NCBI RefSeq assembly: GCF_963924675.1
Contig: NC_089238.1
Coordinates: 44,286,879 to 44,350,878, forward strand
Length of the DNA stretch: 64,000 bases
Reading direction: 5' to 3'
DNA from: Phocoena phocoena
Lineage: Eukaryota > Chordata > Mammalia > Artiodactyla > Phocoenidae
This document shows, in pieces, positions 60,645-64,000 of this stretch. A model generated the notes under the pieces. That model was not told where the DNA came from. It saw only the letters and a program-made list of their open reading frames with translations, and did no database searches. Each line of letters begins with the position of its first letter. Position 1 is the stretch's first letter. The position numbers and the translations under genes were made by a program.

Positions 60645-60915
60645 GGATTACCTAGCTCTGTTCCCTTGGAGTTACAAATAATCGCCACAGCTGACTTTTG
60701 GAATGTGAGCTATGTTTATACCAGGCATCATTGCTTATATTAAAAATGACACTTGATGAGTAAATCACGTTGGCCTGGGAGAGCTGTAAACAAGCTATTA
60801 ATACCTGGTAGGAAATCATAGCTTTAAACTTCTCTGAGTGTGGTGACTTTAAGTTATCCCTATATTAAAGGAAATATCAGTTACTCCTTACACCTTTACC
60901 CACCCAATGTGATTT
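60645..60915. other. Unassigned spacer
   Basis: No gene or repeat recognised between the L1M relic and the younger L1. Confidence 0.5.
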
Positions 60916-61460
60916 TTCATTTTTTAAACATCTTTATTGGAGTATAATTGCTTTACAATGGTGTATTAGTTTCTGCTTTATAATAAAGTGAATCAGTTAT
61001 ACATATACATATGTCCCCATATGTCTTCCCTCTTGCATCTGCCTTCCTCCCACCCTCCCTATCCCACCCCTCTAGGCGGTCACAAGGCACAGAGCTGATC
61101 TCCCTGTGCTATGCGACTGCTTCCCACTAGCTATCTCTTTCACATTTGGTAGTGTATATATGTCAATGCCGCTCACTCACTTTGTCCCAGCTTACCCTTT
61201 ACCCTCCCCGTGTCCTCAAGTCCATTCTCTACATCTGCATCTTTATTCCTGTCCTGCCCCTAGGTTCTTCAGAACCATTTTTTTTTTTTAGATTCCATAT
61301 ATATGTGTTAGCATAAGGTATTTGTTTTTCTCTTTCTGACTTACTTCACTCAGTATGACAGATCTAGGTCCATCCACCTCACTACAAATAACTCAATTTC
61401 GTTTCTTTTTATGGCTGAGTGATATTCCATTGTATATATGTGCCATAACTTCTTTATCCA

Positions 61461-61500
61461 TTTATCTGTTGATGGACACTTTTATCTGTTGATGGACGTT
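61461..61500. repeat. 20-bp tandem duplication at the L1 deletion junction
   Basis: 'tttatctgttgatggacact' is followed directly by a second unit ending 'gtt'. The next bases jump to a different part of ORF2, so the duplication marks the deletion breakpoint. Confidence 0.85.
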
Positions 61501-64000
61501 TTTCTTTCCCAAGATTCCTTTGGCTATTCGGGGGTCCTCTGTGTTTCCACACAAATTGTGAAATTTTTGTTCTAGTTCTGTGAAAAATGCCATTGGTGGT
61601 TTGATAGGGATTGCATTGAACCTGTAGATTGCATTGGGTAGTATAGTCATTTTCACAATGTTGATTCTTCCAATCCAAAAACATGGTATATCTCTCCATC
61701 TGTTTGATTCATCTTTAATTTCTTTCATCAGTGTCTTATAGTTTTCTGAATACAGGTCCTTTGTCTCCTTAGGTAGGTTTATTCCTAGGTATTTTATTCT
61801 TTTTGTTGCAATGGTAAATGGGAGTGTTTCCTTAATTTCTCTTTCAGATTTTTCATCATTAGTGTATAGGAATGCAAGAGATCTCTGCATTAATTTTGTA
61901 TCCTGCTACTCTACCAAATTCACTGATTAGCTCTACTAGTTTTCTGGTAGCATCTTTAGGATTCTCTATGTTTAGTATCATGGTATCTCAAACAGTGACA
62001 GTGTTACTTCTTCTTTTCCGATTTGGATTCCTTTTATTTCTTTTTCTTCTCTGATTGCTGTGGCTAAAACTTCCAAAACTATGTTCAATAATAGTGGTGA
62101 GAATGGCAACCTTGTCTTTTTCCTGATCTTAGTAGAAATGGTTTCAGTTTTTCACCATTGAGAACGATGTTGGCTGTGGGTTTGTCATATATGTTCTTTA
62201 CTATGTTGAGGTAAGTTCCCTCTATGCCTACTTTCTGGCGGGTTTTTATCATAAATTGGTGTTGAATTTTGTCAAAAGCCTTTTCTTCATCTATTGAGAT
62301 GATCATATGGTTTTTATCCTTCAATTTGTTCATATGGTGTATCCCATTAATTGATTTGTGTATATTGAAGAATCCTTGCATTCCTGGAATAAACCCCACT
62401 TGATCATGGTGTATGATCTTTTTAATGTGCTGATGGATTCTGTTGGCTAGTATTTTATTGAGGATTTTGCATCTATGTTCATCAGTGATATTGGCCTGTA
62501 GTTTTCTTTCTTTGTGACATCTTTGTCTGGTTTTGGTATCAGGGTGATGGTGGCCTCGTATTATGAGTTTGGGAGTGTTCCTCCCTCTCTGATATATTTT
62601 GGAAGACTTTGAGAAGGATAGGTGTTAGCTCTTCTGTAAATGTTTGATAGAATTCACCCGTGAAGCCATATGGTCCTGGGCTTCTGTTTATTGGAAGATT
62701 TTCAATCACAGTTTCAATTTCAGTGCTTGTGATTGGTCTGTTTATATTTTCTATTTCTTCCTGGTTCAGTCTTGAAGGTTGTGCTTTTCTAAGAAGTTGT
62801 CCATTTCTTCCAGGTTGTCCATTTTATTGGCATAGACAATTGCCAGTTGCTTGTAGTAATCTCTCATGATCCTTCATATTTCTGCAGTGTTGGTTGTTAC
62901 TTCTCTGTTTTCATTTCTAATTCTGTTGATTTGAGTCTTTTCCCATTTTTTCTTCATGAGTCTGGCTAATGGTTTTTCAGTTTTGTTTATCTTCTCAAAG
63001 AACCAGCTTTTAGTTTTATTGATTTTTGCTGTTGTGTCCTTCATTTCTTTTTCATTTATTTCTGGTCTGATCTTTATGATTTCTTTCCTTCTGCTAACTT
63101 TGGGATTTTTTGTTGTTCTTCTTCTTCTTTCTCTAATTGCTTTAGGTGTAAGGTTAGGTTTTTTTTTTTGAGATTTTTCTTGTTTCTTGAGGTAGGATTG
63201 TATTGCTATAAACTTCCCTTTTAGAACTGCTTTTGCTTCATCCCATAGGTTTTGGGTCATTGTGTTTTCATTGTCATTTGTTTCTAGGTATTTTTTGATT
63301 TCCTCTTTGATTTTTTCAGTGATCTCTTTGTTATTTGGTACTGTATTGTTTAGCGTCCATATTTTTGTATTGTTTACAGTTATTTTCCTGTAATTCATAT
63401 CTAGTCTCATAGCACTGTGGTCAGAAAAGATACTTGATATGATTTCAATTTTCTTAAATTTACCAAGGCTTGATTTGTGACCCAAGATATGGTCTATCCT
63501 GGAGAATGTTCCATGAGTGCTTGAGGAGAGAGTGTATTCTGTTGTTTTTGGATGGAATGTCCTGTAAATATCAGTTAAGTCCATCTTGTTTAATGTGCCA
63601 TGTAAAGTTGTGTTTCCTTATTTTCATTTTGGATGATCTGTCCACTGGTGAAAGTGGGATGTTAAAGTCCCCTACTGTGATTGTGTTACTGTTGATCTCC
63701 CTTTTTAGAGCTGTTAACATTTGCCTCATGTATTGAGGTGCTCCTATGTTTGGTGCATAAATATTTACAATTGTTATATCTTCTTCTTGGATTGATCCCT
63801 TGATCATTATGTGTTGTCCTTCTTTGTCTCTTATAATAGTCTTTATTTTAAAGTCTATTTTGTCTGCTATGAGAATTGCTACTCCAGCTTTCTTTTGATT
63901 TCCATTTCCATGGAATATCTTTTTCCATCCCCTCACTTTCAATCTGTATGTGTCCCTAGGTCTGAAGTGGGTCTCTTGTACACAGCATATATAAGGGTCT
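61501..64000 (-). pseudogene. Broken L1 ORF2 (endonuclease and reverse transcriptase)
   Basis: Reading leftward from the window edge, the endonuclease domain is largely readable. 'CVQETHF' (catalytic glutamate) lies near 63960. 'VGDFNIPLSP' (catalytic aspartate) is in the frame 63942-63571. 'RIDHILGH' and 'SDHSAMRLD' (catalytic histidine) are in the frame 63584-62874. The two frames differ, so a frameshift near 63590 splits the domain. RT pieces follow: '[12 protein letters not shown]' and 'GKRQGC' at 62399-62085. The FADD active site near 61980 is lost through a frame-breaking change. 'YRFNAIPIK' lies at 61890-61462. The 5' end is outside the window. Confidence 0.9.

Larger units (their letters stand above)
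60916..64000 (-). mobile_element. Younger L1, antisense, running off the window
   Basis: The 3' end is at the left: T-rich tail, then 'catctttattggagtataat' and 'gctttacaatggtgtattag'. The 3'UTR runs to about 61290, followed by a short piece of the ORF2 C-terminus. Then comes a junction near 61500 where roughly 1 kb of ORF2 is missing, judged against the copy at 4.0-7.9 kb. RT and then endonuclease follow up to the window edge. The 3'UTR type matches the fragment at 21777. Confidence 0.94.

Overview
The window is mammalian nuclear DNA and almost certainly comes from a whale or dolphin. Fifteen tRNA-Glu-derived CHR-type SINEs are present. Most have the short 'cgcagtggttgagagtccg' form that I associate with Cetacea, and I see no ruminant Bov-tA or BovB elements. 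The stretch is AT-rich, with no CpG island, no host protein-coding exon I can defend and no structural RNA gene. It reads as intergenic or deep intronic sequence built from layered retrotransposons. The longer reading frames are mostly L1 ORF2 debris, translated SINEs or chance frames.

Layout. 0.2-3 kb: old L1M fragments on the minus strand. 4.0-7.9 kb: a long, 5'-truncated, decayed plus-strand L1 carrying a SINE and a partial internal duplication. 8.6-11.7 kb: SINEs, old antisense L1M and a MER2-like DNA transposon. 12.0-12.6 kb: L2. 13-24 kb: mostly unassigned sequence with two SINEs, a long L3/CR1-like relic, a purine-rich repeat and a short L1 3' end beside an odd ~100-bp direct repeat. 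24.7-27.7 kb: one old antisense L1M 3' region hit by a SINE and by a 5'-inverted L1. 27.8-30.6 kb: MIR and two SINEs. 30.8-35.7 kb: an old plus-strand L1M that keeps 5'UTR-like sequence, interrupted by a SINE and by ~608 bp I cannot identify. 36.7-39.9 kb: abutting antisense old L1s with a SINE. 40.5-43.4 kb: MIR, then an L1 inside an L1. 43.4-57.2 kb: mostly unassigned, with two SINEs, a probable ERV-L-like integrase fossil near 50 kb, MIR and long microsatellites. 57.2-60.6 kb: SINEs and old L1/HAL1-like sequence. 60.9-64.0 kb: a younger minus-strand L1 that runs off the window edge and carries an internal deletion and frameshifts.

Nothing here works together as a pathway. The biology is retrotransposition: L1-type integration is shown by target-site duplications (TSDs) around most SINEs and one L1, and nesting gives relative ages. 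L1M and L2/L3/MIR are oldest, then younger L1s, with short CHR SINEs among the latest. No candidate for a new functional system was found. The items most worth checking are the 26-27 kb L1 with apparent 3' transduction, the unidentified insert at 34.9-35.5 kb, the direct repeat at 21-22 kb and the integrase fossil at 49.7-50.1 kb. Family names come from remembered consensus sequences and were not checked by a database search.
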